DNA of 64,000 bases from Pusillimonas sp. UBA3987 (GTDB lineage Bacteria; Pseudomonadota; Gammaproteobacteria; Burkholderiales; Burkholderiaceae_B). How positions within the stretch are numbered: position 1 is the stretch's first letter; each line of letters starts with the position of its first letter. This document shows positions 9,378 through 16,940 of this stretch, in pieces. A program made the translations under genes and the position numbers. The notes under the pieces were generated by a model that saw nothing but the letters and a program-made list of their open reading frames with translations, was not told the DNA's origin and did no database searches. Where the stretch lies: positions 59,777 through 123,776 of the forward strand of contig DGCD01000008.1 of assembly GCA_002384935.1 (NCBI GenBank). The letters are read 5' to 3'.

Positions 9378-9452
9378 TTACGCCTTCAAGGAATCTGAGT
9401 CAGCCACGCTGCCCAAATCCATAAGACCCATAAGATGCACTTGTAAATGCAT
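9378..9452 (-). CDS. Possible 24-codon leader peptide ahead of the rimP attenuator
   Basis: A short frame on the minus strand: ATG at 9452, 24 codons beginning MHLQVHLMGLMDLG and ending SDSLKA, then two consecutive TAA codons just before the hairpin at 9345-9370. Three Met codons and several Leu codons lie in the first half. The only upstream purine stretch (AGG, about 13 nt before) is a poor Shine-Dalgarno. The position relative to the terminator is like that of an attenuation leader peptide. A chance frame of this size is entirely possible. Confidence 0.22.
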   Translation of the reverse strand: MHLQVHLMGLMDLGSVADSDSLKA

Positions 9453-9505
9453 CGCTATATGATCGCCTGTTGTGGCCGAAAACTATATAGCTGGTAAAGC
9501 CCTAC

Positions 9506-9514
9506 ATTCTAACA
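9506..9514 (-). promoter_or_regulatory. Possible extended -10 promoter for the rimP operon
   Basis: The minus strand reads TGTTAGAAT, an extended -10 element (TGn plus TAGAAT). No convincing -35 lies 16-19 bp upstream. Transcription would begin near 9499 and give a leader of about 160 nt to rimP. An inverted repeat (9511-9536, AACAG-ATTTTC / GAAAAT-CCTGTT) overlaps its upstream edge. Confidence 0.35.
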
Positions 9515-9561
9515 GATTTTCATAGAAAATCCTGTTTTGACGAAGGCTTACATAAAAAACT

Positions 9562-11121
9562 TTATTTCAGTACACCCAGGCGGGACTCATGTGCCGATGC
9601 GCTTTTAGGCTGCCAATCGTCTCCCTTGGCCCCACCGCGAACACCTTTGTTACCGTGACCAGAGCGGGCTGGCTTGGACGTTCCGGTGCGCGAATTGCGC
9701 GGCGCCGTTTTGCGGGCCGCTGTCGGGCCTGCAGCAGCAGACGGCTGTTTACGCTCCTTGCGTTTTTTATTCTTATTGTTCCCTGAGCCCTCGGGATGGC
9801 CATTGGGCAACCCGCCGGACAATGTCAGACCTGTACCGTAAGGATCGGAAGGATACGACGCGCCGACCGCTGACGCCCCACGCCCTCCGGACAACTTGCC
9901 GCGCCGGCTGATTTTTGCGCCACTCAGGCCATTTTGTTCCAGGGTGCCGAAGCCCGGCGGCAAGGCACTGTCGTGCGAGACAGGCTGCTGCGAACTACGC
10001 CCACGACGCCCCTGGGGCTGCTCTTCGCCATCGCGGATCAAGCCGAACTTGACCATCAAAGCGGTCACTAACGAGGGATCAAGCTCTTCCCAGCGACCGC
10101 GACGCAAATTGCGCGGCAGAATAATTTCACCAAAACGCGTGCGAATAAGACGGCTGACCGTGACACCCACCGCTTCGAACATGCGACGCACTTCACGGTT
10201 GCGGCCTTCAGCCAGCGTAACGCGGTACCAGCGGTTGCTGCCCTCGCCACCCAAAAACTCGAGAGCGCCAAATTTCGCCTCTCCGTCATCAAGTTGTATA
10301 CCCTGGACGAGCGACTTTTGCTGAGCCTCATCCAATTCGCCCAGTACCCGAACCGCATACTCGCGCTCGGCACCATAACGCGGATGCATGAAACGGTTAG
10401 CCAGATCGCCGGAAGTCGTCAGGATAAGCAAGCCCTCGGTATTCAAGTCGAGGCGCCCGACAGACAACCATTTACCGACTTTCATTTTAGGCAGCCGGGC
10501 AAACACATTCGCACGACCAGCGGGATCGTCGTGACTGACGATTTCCCCGGCCGGTTTATGGTAAAGAATGACTCGCGGGGGCTTGGCCGGATTTCTGCGT
10601 GTTATGGGCTTGCCATTGACCCGAACCTGATCGTTTGGCTTGACACGCTGACCGATATGCGCCGGCTCCCCGTTAACCGAAACACGCCCTGCAATAATGA
10701 GCTCTTCCATTTCACGGCGGGAACCGATGCCCGCATCGGCAAGCACCTTGTGCAATTTCGGCGCAATCGCGTCGCTACCCAGATACTTGCTCAAGCGCTG
10801 TTCCGTTTTCTGGGACTTCTCGAGGTACGACAATGCATTATCGCTATCACCATCGGCAGACTCGACTTTTTTGCGTGGTTTGCGCGGTGCGCGTTTACTC
10901 GCCCCCCTGGGCTGCTCGGCAACACTCTGTTCGACTGCCGGCGCTGGGGCCTCGCCCGCTGGCGTCGCCGAACCCTGTTCCGTTACTTCCGCATCGCCCC
11001 GGCGACGTCGAAAGGGCGTACGCAACTTTCGCCCCCGCCCTTTCGCGTTAGACGTGTTTTCTTTATTTTCGTTTTGGACGTCAATGCCCGACTTGAGCAT
11101 CTCGGTAGTAGATTCGTTCAT
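9562..11121 (-). CDS. rluB: 23S rRNA pseudouridine(2605) synthase RluB-type
   Basis: RsuA/RluB-family pseudouridine synthase acting on 23S rRNA. An Arg/Ala-rich N-terminal extension (1-115) is followed by an S4 RNA-binding domain (about 120-175), then the catalytic domain with GRLDLNTEGLLI, catalytic Asp225, and the family motif EGRNREVRRMFEAVG. A basic, Gly/Lys/Ser-rich tail fills residues 395-519. At 519 residues it is far longer than E. coli RluB (291) because of both disordered extensions. The RluB assignment rather than RluE/RluF rests on the S4 domain and on the scpB neighbour, a common bacterial pairing. Confidence 0.88.
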   Translation of the reverse strand: MNESTTEMLKSGIDVQNENKENTSNAKGRGRKLRTPFRRRRGDAEVTEQGSATPAGEAPAPAVEQSVAEQPRGASKRAPRKPRKKVESADGDSDNALSYLEKSQKTEQRLSKYLGSDAIAPKLHKVLADAGIGSRREMEELIIAGRVSVNGEPAHIGQRVKPNDQVRVNGKPITRRNPAKPPRVILYHKPAGEIVSHDDPAGRANVFARLPKMKVGKWLSVGRLDLNTEGLLILTTSGDLANRFMHPRYGAEREYAVRVLGELDEAQQKSLVQGIQLDDGEAKFGALEFLGGEGSNRWYRVTLAEGRNREVRRMFEAVGVTVSRLIRTRFGEIILPRNLRRGRWEELDPSLVTALMVKFGLIRDGEEQPQGRRGRSSQQPVSHDSALPPGFGTLEQNGLSGAKISRRGKLSGGRGASAVGASYPSDPYGTGLTLSGGLPNGHPEGSGNNKNKKRKERKQPSAAAGPTAARKTAPRNSRTGTSKPARSGHGNKGVRGGAKGDDWQPKSASAHESRLGVLK

Positions 11122-11142
11122 AGGTAAAAAGCAAACTCCGTT

Positions 11143-11799
11143 TTAATCAGAACTGCGTGTCGGCGAATCAGTTTCGCCTGTTTGTGGTGGATCTTCAGCC
11201 GTGCCCACCGGGTTTTCGTTAACACCATCCATTGACTGGCTCGCCTGTTCCCCAAGATCAAGCCCCTGAAGGGCATCAATCGCCTCGTTCGACTCGACGG
11301 CCGGCAACTCGTCGAGAGAGCGCAAACCAAGATCGTCCAGAAACTGTTTTGTTGTACCAAACAAGGCCGGGCGCCCGGGAGCATCACGATGCCCCAGAAC
11401 CTCGATCCACCCGCGCTCTTCGAGCGAGCGGATAATCTGGGATGACACTGTCACACCACGAATATCTTCAATGTCACCCCGAGTTACCGGCTGACGCCAC
11501 GCAATGATTGCAAGCGTTTCCAGGACGGCTCTGGAATAACGAGGAGGCTTCTCTGGATTAAGGCATTCGAGGTATCGCTGCATTTCCGGGCGGCTTTGAA
11601 AACGCCAGCCGCTTGAAAGAGATACCAGTTCAAGACCCTTTTCTGCCCAGTCTAGCTGCAACAGAGACAATAACCTGCGGATGTCATCATGGGAGACTTC
11701 CCCCGATGCGAAAAGTTTTCGCAGCTCTGTCGTGGACAACGGTGCATCGGCACACAATAGTGCCGTTTCAAGCACCCTTATGATTTCGTTATCTGTCAT
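11143..11799 (-). CDS. scpB: Segregation and condensation protein B
   Basis: Winged-helix subunit of the SMC-ScpAB condensin complex. The 218-residue protein matches the family in LETALLCADAPLSTTELRKLF, the central SGWRFQSRPEM and RYSRAVLETLAIIAWRQPVTRGDIEDIRG strands, and VLGHRDAPGRPALFGTT. The C-terminal 60 residues are acidic and low-complexity. It lies 21 bp upstream of rluB and is probably co-transcribed. No scpA is adjacent; the next feature upstream is tRNA-fMet on the other strand. Confidence 0.92.
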   Translation of the reverse strand: MTDNEIIRVLETALLCADAPLSTTELRKLFASGEVSHDDIRRLLSLLQLDWAEKGLELVSLSSGWRFQSRPEMQRYLECLNPEKPPRYSRAVLETLAIIAWRQPVTRGDIEDIRGVTVSSQIIRSLEERGWIEVLGHRDAPGRPALFGTTKQFLDDLGLRSLDELPAVESNEAIDALQGLDLGEQASQSMDGVNENPVGTAEDPPQTGETDSPTRSSD

Positions 11800-11838
11800 G
11801 TATTTGAATAGATTTAATTTTACGCTGTAATTGAACTA

Positions 11839-11870
11839 AGTGCACAGTATTCAATGAATCATTGTGCACT
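11839..11870. repeat. Nested inverted repeat between scpB and tRNA-fMet
   Basis: AGTGCACA (11839-11846) is matched exactly by TGTGCACT (11863-11870), and inside it ATTCA (11849-11853) is matched by TGAAT (11855-11859). There is no T-run, so it does not look like a terminator. It sits 15 bp upstream of the tRNA promoter and 40 bp upstream of scpB, and could be an operator for either. Confidence 0.5.
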
Positions 11871-11884
11871 ATTTACCACGCGAC

Positions 11885-11913
11885 TTGCTATGATCGTAAT
11901 AGTACGTTAATAT
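11885..11913 (+). promoter_or_regulatory. Promoter of tRNA-fMet
   Basis: TTGCTA (11885-11890), a 17-bp spacer and TAATAT (11908-11913) lie 13 bp before the tRNA 5' end. This is close to the sigma-70 consensus. Confidence 0.7.
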
Positions 11914-11926
11914 TATGTTTTCCAGA

Positions 11927-12003
<77 letters not shown>

Positions 12004-12016
12004 AATTGCACATTAA

Positions 12017-12041
12017 AGCCTGCTTTCGAGCGGGCTTTTTT
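12017..12041 (+). terminator. Terminator of tRNA-fMet
   Basis: AGCCTGC (12017-12023), loop TTTCGA, GCGGGCT (12030-12036), with one G-U pair, followed by a T-run to 12041. Confidence 0.85.
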
Positions 12042-12137
12042 GTTTTATGCGCCTTGCCAGCGCAAGGCAACGCAAGCGGTACAACCGAATATTCTGCTAT
12101 TTAATGGCGTGTCTCCGGCGATGAGTCGGGCCCGGTA

Positions 12138-12587
12138 TTAATTGCCATCCAGCTTTTCTGCCTTGGCAAATGCCGCTTCAATCACACCGACACAAGCGGA
12201 CGGTATCTTTTCCCCCGTACCAATGTATTCATACCTGTCGGCCAAAAAAGGATCCAGCTCAAGCGCACGCCCCAGAGAGATGGCGTCCAGAGCCTCTGTT
12301 GTATGAACGACCACAACCGGGAATGGCGCAAGCTTTCGATGCAGTGCCTGTAAAAACAAGTCGCGCAATAGCGCCAGTACCGGGCCTTGCGCCTTGCAGC
12401 AAAAGCAAACATACTCGTTCAACGAAATTTCACGCCGATAGTGCCAGGCCCTGCCGGTGGCGTTAACCAAAGACGCCGAGCAAGACAACAGGACGGCTTG
12501 ATCATTTTCCAGTTTTTGCCATAAGGGGTCGGCCTGTGCCTGGACATCATTCTCGGCAACCAGAACATATACCTTTATTTTCGCCAT
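12138..12587 (-). CDS. Uncharacterised protein with CobW-like CxCC motif
   Basis: A 149-residue protein I cannot name. Residues 58-85 (NEYVCFCCKAQGPVLALLRD and onward) resemble the metal-binding C-x-C-C segment of CobW/COG0523 GTPases and the helix after it; VVVVHTTEALDA (91-102) resembles the strand that follows in that family. The three cysteines are Cys61, Cys63 and Cys64. The P-loop GKT and the NKxD motif that make CobW proteins GTPases are missing, so this is either a shortened relative or chance similarity. There is no signal peptide or membrane segment. It is a single gene in its own orientation between tRNA-fMet and a divergent DUF482 gene. Confidence 0.6.
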   Translation of the reverse strand: MAKIKVYVLVAENDVQAQADPLWQKLENDQAVLLSCSASLVNATGRAWHYRREISLNEYVCFCCKAQGPVLALLRDLFLQALHRKLAPFPVVVVHTTEALDAISLGRALELDPFLADRYEYIGTGEKIPSACVGVIEAAFAKAEKLDGN

Positions 12588-12682
12588 CGCTCTTGCTCCC
12601 CGAGCCGCACGTTATCTACATGCTGTTATGTCGTTCTAAAATAGACCGGATATTTCTGATTTTTAGCTAACCGAGCCCGCCA

Positions 12683-13810
12683 TTGTCTGAACAATACTCT
12701 TTAATTCGCGACCTGACAAAACTGAATCGTGAAAGCTGGAACCGATTAGCAGGCAGCCAACCCATGCTGCAACTTGAGTTTTTACAGCTACTGACGCAAA
12801 CACAATGCGCCTGCGACCAAACGGGCTGGGCGCCCCATTTTTTGGTGCTGGAACGTAACGGTGTGCTGGTCGCCGCCATGCCGATGTATGTGAAAACACA
12901 TTCACGTGGCGAATATGTTTTCGATTATGCGTGGGCGCGAGCATTTATGCAGCACGGGCTGGAATACTACCCAAAATTGTTAAGCGCCGTTCCGTTCACA
13001 CCGGTTCCCGGACCCCGGCTGCTTGCCGAAAACCAGGAAGACCGCATCAAGCTTGCAATTGCCGCACAATCTATCGCCGAACAGAACAACCTGTCCTCAG
13101 TGCACGTTCTATTTCCAAACGATGAAGACCGCGACGCGTTGCTTGAGGCGGGCTACATGTTGCGCGAAACCGTCCAATTTCACTGGCTGAATCAAGGCTA
13201 TACCTCATTCGAGCATTTTTTGGAATCGATGAACCAGAAAAACCGAAAGAAAATTCGCCAGGATCAAAAAAAGGTAGACAACGCCGGCATTACGTTTAAA
13301 TGGCTAAGCGGTAACGAAATCAGCCCAGCCGCCCTGTCGTTTTTCTATCAATGCTACGAAAATACGTATTACGAGCACGGTAATCCGCCCTATCTGAGCT
13401 TTGAGTTTTTCCAGCGTCTGCACGAAGAGATTCCAGACAGCATCATGCTCGTGCTCGCAGAGCGTGCAGGTCAGCCCGTAGCCTGCGCCTTGAACCTGAA
13501 AACGCCCAGTCGCCTGTATGGTCGCTACTGGGGCAGCATGGAATTTATTCCCGGCCTGCATTTCGAAACCTGTTATTTGCAATCGATTGCCTATTGCATC
13601 GAAAAGGGAATAGAAAGCTTCGAAGGCGGCGCACAAGGCGAGCACAAACTTTCACGGGGATTGCTGCCAGTTAAAACGTGGTCGGCCCACTGGGTTGGCG
13701 AGCCGGGCTTTGCCAAGGCTATTGCCCGTTTCCTCGACGAGGAAACCCAGGCAATCGACCATTACGCTCAAACCTTGTCGGCACACAGCCCTTTTCGCAA
13801 AAACACCTGA
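12683..13810 (+). CDS. DUF482-family GNAT-like N-acyltransferase
   Basis: A 375-residue protein of the DUF482 / peptidogalycan-biosynthesis-like family, which has the FemAB/GNAT fold. Supporting segments are QKNRKKIRQDQKKV (185-198), FYQCYENTYYEHGNPPYL near 221-238, GRYWGSMEFIPGLHFETCYL, and the terminal family motif FEGGAQGEHK (313-322). The substrate is unknown. The start is TTG at 12683, the first possible start after an in-frame TAA at 12668; the next Met is residue 28. Its Shine-Dalgarno is weak. It converges with phaR and no terminator is seen between them. Confidence 0.8.
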   Translation: MSEQYSLIRDLTKLNRESWNRLAGSQPMLQLEFLQLLTQTQCACDQTGWAPHFLVLERNGVLVAAMPMYVKTHSRGEYVFDYAWARAFMQHGLEYYPKLLSAVPFTPVPGPRLLAENQEDRIKLAIAAQSIAEQNNLSSVHVLFPNDEDRDALLEAGYMLRETVQFHWLNQGYTSFEHFLESMNQKNRKKIRQDQKKVDNAGITFKWLSGNEISPAALSFFYQCYENTYYEHGNPPYLSFEFFQRLHEEIPDSIMLVLAERAGQPVACALNLKTPSRLYGRYWGSMEFIPGLHFETCYLQSIAYCIEKGIESFEGGAQGEHKLSRGLLPVKTWSAHWVGEPGFAKAIARFLDEETQAIDHYAQTLSAHSPFRKNT

Positions 13811-13837
13811 ATACGCCCGCCAGCATCACGCCAGGAA

Positions 13838-14416
13838 TCAGGAGTCGTCGTTTTTCTTGTTCTGTGGCGCCGCCGGATTAAAAGGAAACGTGGAAAACAG
13901 GTTCCGGGTTTGATCCTGCATCTGGTCCTGCATCTGGACGAATAGATTTTTGCTTTGGTCGATGTACTGGCTCATCATGTTCTGCAGCACAGGGGTTTGT
14001 ACGCTCATGAACTGCGTCCATGCTTCAGGCCCGGCTGCGCCTCCGTACAGGTTTTTCGACTGATCGGCCATACCTTCCTGAATCTCGATGAACGCCTTGA
14101 TATTCTTTTCCAGGAAAACGCCCATGACCGATTGCATCGAGTTGCCGTAAAAGCGGATGATCTGGGCCAGCGCATCGGCGGAAAACATCGGCATGCCGCC
14201 GGTTTCCTCTTCAAGAATGATTTGCAGCATGATACTGCGGGTAAGGTCCTCTCCCGATTTGACGTCGACCACAGAAAACGGTTCGCTGTCGAGCACAAGT
14301 TGCTTGACGTCGGCCAGCGTAATGTAGGCGCTGTTGCGCGTATCGTATAAGCGCCGGTTGGGATACTTTTTAATTAACCGGCTTTGCGATTCGGCTGATT
14401 TTGCTGCTCGTGCCAT
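13838..14416 (-). CDS. phaR: Polyhydroxyalkanoate synthesis repressor PhaR
   Basis: DNA- and granule-binding regulator of PHB metabolism; it represses phasin and related genes until it is titrated by PHB granules. The N-terminal DNA-binding domain has the strongly conserved KKYPNRRLYDTRNSAYITL (residues 16-34), followed by a PHB_acc domain (LTRSIMLQIILEEETGG) and a Gln/Met-rich C-terminal helix (MQDQMQDQTRNLF) suited to granule binding. It is placed 22 bp after phaB and in the same direction, so the order is phaC-phaB-phaR with no phaA (thiolase) next to them. Confidence 0.93.
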   Translation of the reverse strand: MARAAKSAESQSRLIKKYPNRRLYDTRNSAYITLADVKQLVLDSEPFSVVDVKSGEDLTRSIMLQIILEEETGGMPMFSADALAQIIRFYGNSMQSVMGVFLEKNIKAFIEIQEGMADQSKNLYGGAAGPEAWTQFMSVQTPVLQNMMSQYIDQSKNLFVQMQDQMQDQTRNLFSTFPFNPAAPQNKKNDDS

Positions 14417-14438
14417 AGTTGCCCATTATGAATTGAAC

Positions 14439-15176
14439 TTAACCCATGTGCAGGCCGCCGTTCAGGGAAAAGTCGGCACCTGTTGCAAAGCCCGCATCGT
14501 CAGATGCGATCCAGGCAATGATGGAACCGATTTCCTCTGGTGTGCCAAGGCGACGCACAGGAATCGTATTAACGATTTTCTCGAGAACATCCGGGCGCAT
14601 TGCCCGAACCATTTCCGTACCAATATAACCCGGAGACACTGTATTAACGGTTACGCCCTTGCCGGCCACTTCCTGGGCCAATGCCATAGTGAAGCCATGA
14701 ATACCGGCCTTGGCAGTCGAGTAGTTGGTTTGCCCGAACTGCCCTTTCTGCCCATTGACGGAACTGATATTAATAATCCGACCCCACTGCTTTTCCACCA
14801 TGCCTTCAATAACCTGCTTGGTAACATTGAACAGGCTGTTCAGATTGGTATCCATGACAGCATACCAGTCATCACGCGACATTTTGCGAAATAATCCGTC
14901 ACGTGTAATACCGGCATTATTCACCAGGACGTCGACGGGCCCGATTTCAGATCTGACCTTGTCGAAGGCGGCAACGGTGGAGTCCCAGTCGGCTACATTC
15001 CCCATTGAAATGTGAAATTGATAACCCAATGCAGCTTGCTCTTCAAGCCACTGCCGGTAATTGCGTTTCGGCCCGCAACCGGCCACCACGGTAAAACCCT
15101 CTTTGGCCAGGCGCTGACAGATGGAAGTGCCAATACCCCCCATGCCACCGGTTACGTACGCTATTTTTCCGCTCAT
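14439..15176 (-). CDS. phaB: Acetoacetyl-CoA reductase (NADPH)
   Basis: Short-chain dehydrogenase that reduces acetoacetyl-CoA to (R)-3-hydroxybutyryl-CoA, the monomer for PHB. The NADP site TGGMGGIG is at 9-16, NNAG at 86-89, the catalytic Ser at 138/139 and Tyr152-x3-Lys156 (NYSTAK). The 245-residue length and the segment GCGPKRNYRQWLEEQ are typical of PhaB rather than FabG. The Shine-Dalgarno AGGAG lies about 7 nt before the ATG. A strong hairpin separates it from phaC upstream. Confidence 0.93.
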   Translation of the reverse strand: MSGKIAYVTGGMGGIGTSICQRLAKEGFTVVAGCGPKRNYRQWLEEQAALGYQFHISMGNVADWDSTVAAFDKVRSEIGPVDVLVNNAGITRDGLFRKMSRDDWYAVMDTNLNSLFNVTKQVIEGMVEKQWGRIINISSVNGQKGQFGQTNYSTAKAGIHGFTMALAQEVAGKGVTVNTVSPGYIGTEMVRAMRPDVLEKIVNTIPVRRLGTPEEIGSIIAWIASDDAGFATGADFSLNGGLHMG

Positions 15177-15211
15177 GGTTATCTCCTGCTTTTATCTTTA
15201 TTAGGCGCTAT

Positions 15212-15254
15212 CCGGCAGGGGCACGGTTGCCCCGGACCGGGCATTTGCCTGCCG
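15212..15254. repeat. Nested hairpin in the phaC-phaB gap
   Basis: CGGCAGG (15213-15219) can pair with CCTGCCG (15248-15254), or alternatively GGGGCA (15218-15223) with TGCCCC (15228-15233). There is no U-tract, so this is more likely an mRNA-stability or processing element than a terminator. Confidence 0.5.
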
Positions 15255-15265
15255 CCCCCGAACAA

Positions 15266-16861
15266 CTATACAGCCCGAAGCTGCACATTACGGCCCGGCG
15301 CGGCCTCCACAGGACGATGCCTGACATTGCCCATACGTTTCACAGCGCGTTTTTTGGCACCCGAATGTGTTGCCAGCCATTCAGACCAGTCGGGCCACCA
15401 GCTTCCCGGCTGTTCTTTTGCCTGCTCAAGCCAATCCTGCGGATCAGCACTTTTATTGGGCGGCAACTCTGTCGTCCAGTATGAACGCTTTTTTCGGGAG
15501 GGCGGATTGACGACTCCCGCGATGTGCCCTGATGCTCCAAGGACAAAGCGCTGAACGTTCGGCAACCATTTGCTGCTGGCATAGGCCGACTTCCACGGCA
15601 CAATGTGATCTTCTCGCGACCCGTACAAATAAACGGGCATTTCCAATTTACCCAGATCAAGCGGGGTGCCGTCGACCGTGACCTTTCCTGCCTGAACCAG
15701 GCTATTTTCCAGATAGGTATGCCGCAAATACCAGGCAAAGAAAGGCCCCGGCAAATTGGTGCCGTCGGCATTCCAGTACAGCAAATCGAAAGCCGGCGGG
15801 GATTGCCCCTTCAGGTAATTGTTCACGACATAGTTCCATACCAGTTCATTGGGGCGCAGAAACGAGAACGTGGTGGCCAGCTCGCGTGCTGACATTAAAC
15901 CGCCCTGCGCAAGTTGCAACTCACGGTAGGCCACATGCGCGTCGTCAACGAAAATATCCAGGATCCCGGTTTCGGAAAAATCAAGAAAGGTTGTAAGCAG
16001 GCTCAAGCTGTTGATCGGGTCTTCGCCGCGCGCCCGGGAAACAGCCAGGGCGCTGGCCAATAATGTGCCGCCCACACAAAAGCCCAAGGCATTGATTTTT
16101 TCTTCCCCGGAGATATCGCGCACGACATCAATGGCCTGTAGCACGCCATGCTGTAGGTAGTCGGCCCAGGTGGCCTTATCGATACCATCGGTATCTGTCG
16201 GCTGGGGATTGCGCCATGAAATCATGAACACCGTGAACCCTTGCTCAACCGCATAGCCCACAAAGGAGTTATCGGGCTGAAGATCAAGAATATAGTATTT
16301 GTTGATGCAGGGCGGCACCATGAGCAACGGTGTTTTATAAACCTGGGGCGTTTGCGGCGTGTACTGAATCAACTGGAACAAGGTGTTTTCATATACAACC
16401 TGACCAGGTGTTATCGCCAGGTTCACACCCACTTCGAAACTGTTTTCATCCGTTTGCGACATGCGCCCTTTTTGCATGTCCTCGAGAAAATTCGTCATCC
16501 CCTGGAGCAATGACATCCCCTTGGTTTCAAGCAAAGTTTGCTGCACGTCGGGATTTGTTGCCAGATAATTCGATGGCGCGATGGCATCAAGCCATTGCAT
16601 GGCTGAAAACTTTGCGCGCTCACATTGCTCTTCGGGCAAATCGGCTGCCTCAATCATTTTCTGCAACGTTCGCGATGCAAGCAAATGCGCATGCGCCAGA
16701 AAAAGATAACTAGGGTGCGCCTGCCAGGCGGAACTGCTGAACCGGCGATCTTTGGGTGCAGACAGAGAACCTGATTGAGCCTGTGCCAACAAATCTTGCC
16801 AATTAGCCATGAACTCGGCCTGGATATGGGCCAGATTATCGGGAAAACAAGGTGAATTCAT
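15266..16861 (-). CDS. phaC: Class I poly(3-hydroxyalkanoate) synthase
   Basis: Polymerises (R)-3-hydroxyacyl-CoA on granules. The 531-residue alpha/beta-hydrolase has the PHA-synthase lipase-like box GFCVGG with nucleophile Cys262, Asp418 (SREDHIVPW) and His446 (GASGHIAGV), plus the conserved PPCINKYYILDL and MISWRNP segments. It is somewhat shorter than Cupriavidus PhaC (589), mainly at the N terminus. It is first in phaC-phaB-phaR. No phaA is present in the window, so acetoacetyl-CoA must come from a thiolase elsewhere. Confidence 0.95.
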   Translation of the reverse strand: MNSPCFPDNLAHIQAEFMANWQDLLAQAQSGSLSAPKDRRFSSSAWQAHPSYLFLAHAHLLASRTLQKMIEAADLPEEQCERAKFSAMQWLDAIAPSNYLATNPDVQQTLLETKGMSLLQGMTNFLEDMQKGRMSQTDENSFEVGVNLAITPGQVVYENTLFQLIQYTPQTPQVYKTPLLMVPPCINKYYILDLQPDNSFVGYAVEQGFTVFMISWRNPQPTDTDGIDKATWADYLQHGVLQAIDVVRDISGEEKINALGFCVGGTLLASALAVSRARGEDPINSLSLLTTFLDFSETGILDIFVDDAHVAYRELQLAQGGLMSARELATTFSFLRPNELVWNYVVNNYLKGQSPPAFDLLYWNADGTNLPGPFFAWYLRHTYLENSLVQAGKVTVDGTPLDLGKLEMPVYLYGSREDHIVPWKSAYASSKWLPNVQRFVLGASGHIAGVVNPPSRKKRSYWTTELPPNKSADPQDWLEQAKEQPGSWWPDWSEWLATHSGAKKRAVKRMGNVRHRPVEAAPGRNVQLRAV

Positions 16862-16940
16862 TACAACGACCTGCCTGCATTTTGTGATGTGCCAGTTTCA
16901 TAAGGATAGTGACCGCCATTGATAAAACTGTCAATTCGGG

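Noticed and set aside
9511..9536. Inverted repeat as a terminator of rluB
   Set aside because: The stem (AACAG-ATTTTC / GAAAAT-CCTGTT) is AT-rich, and no T-run follows on the minus strand.
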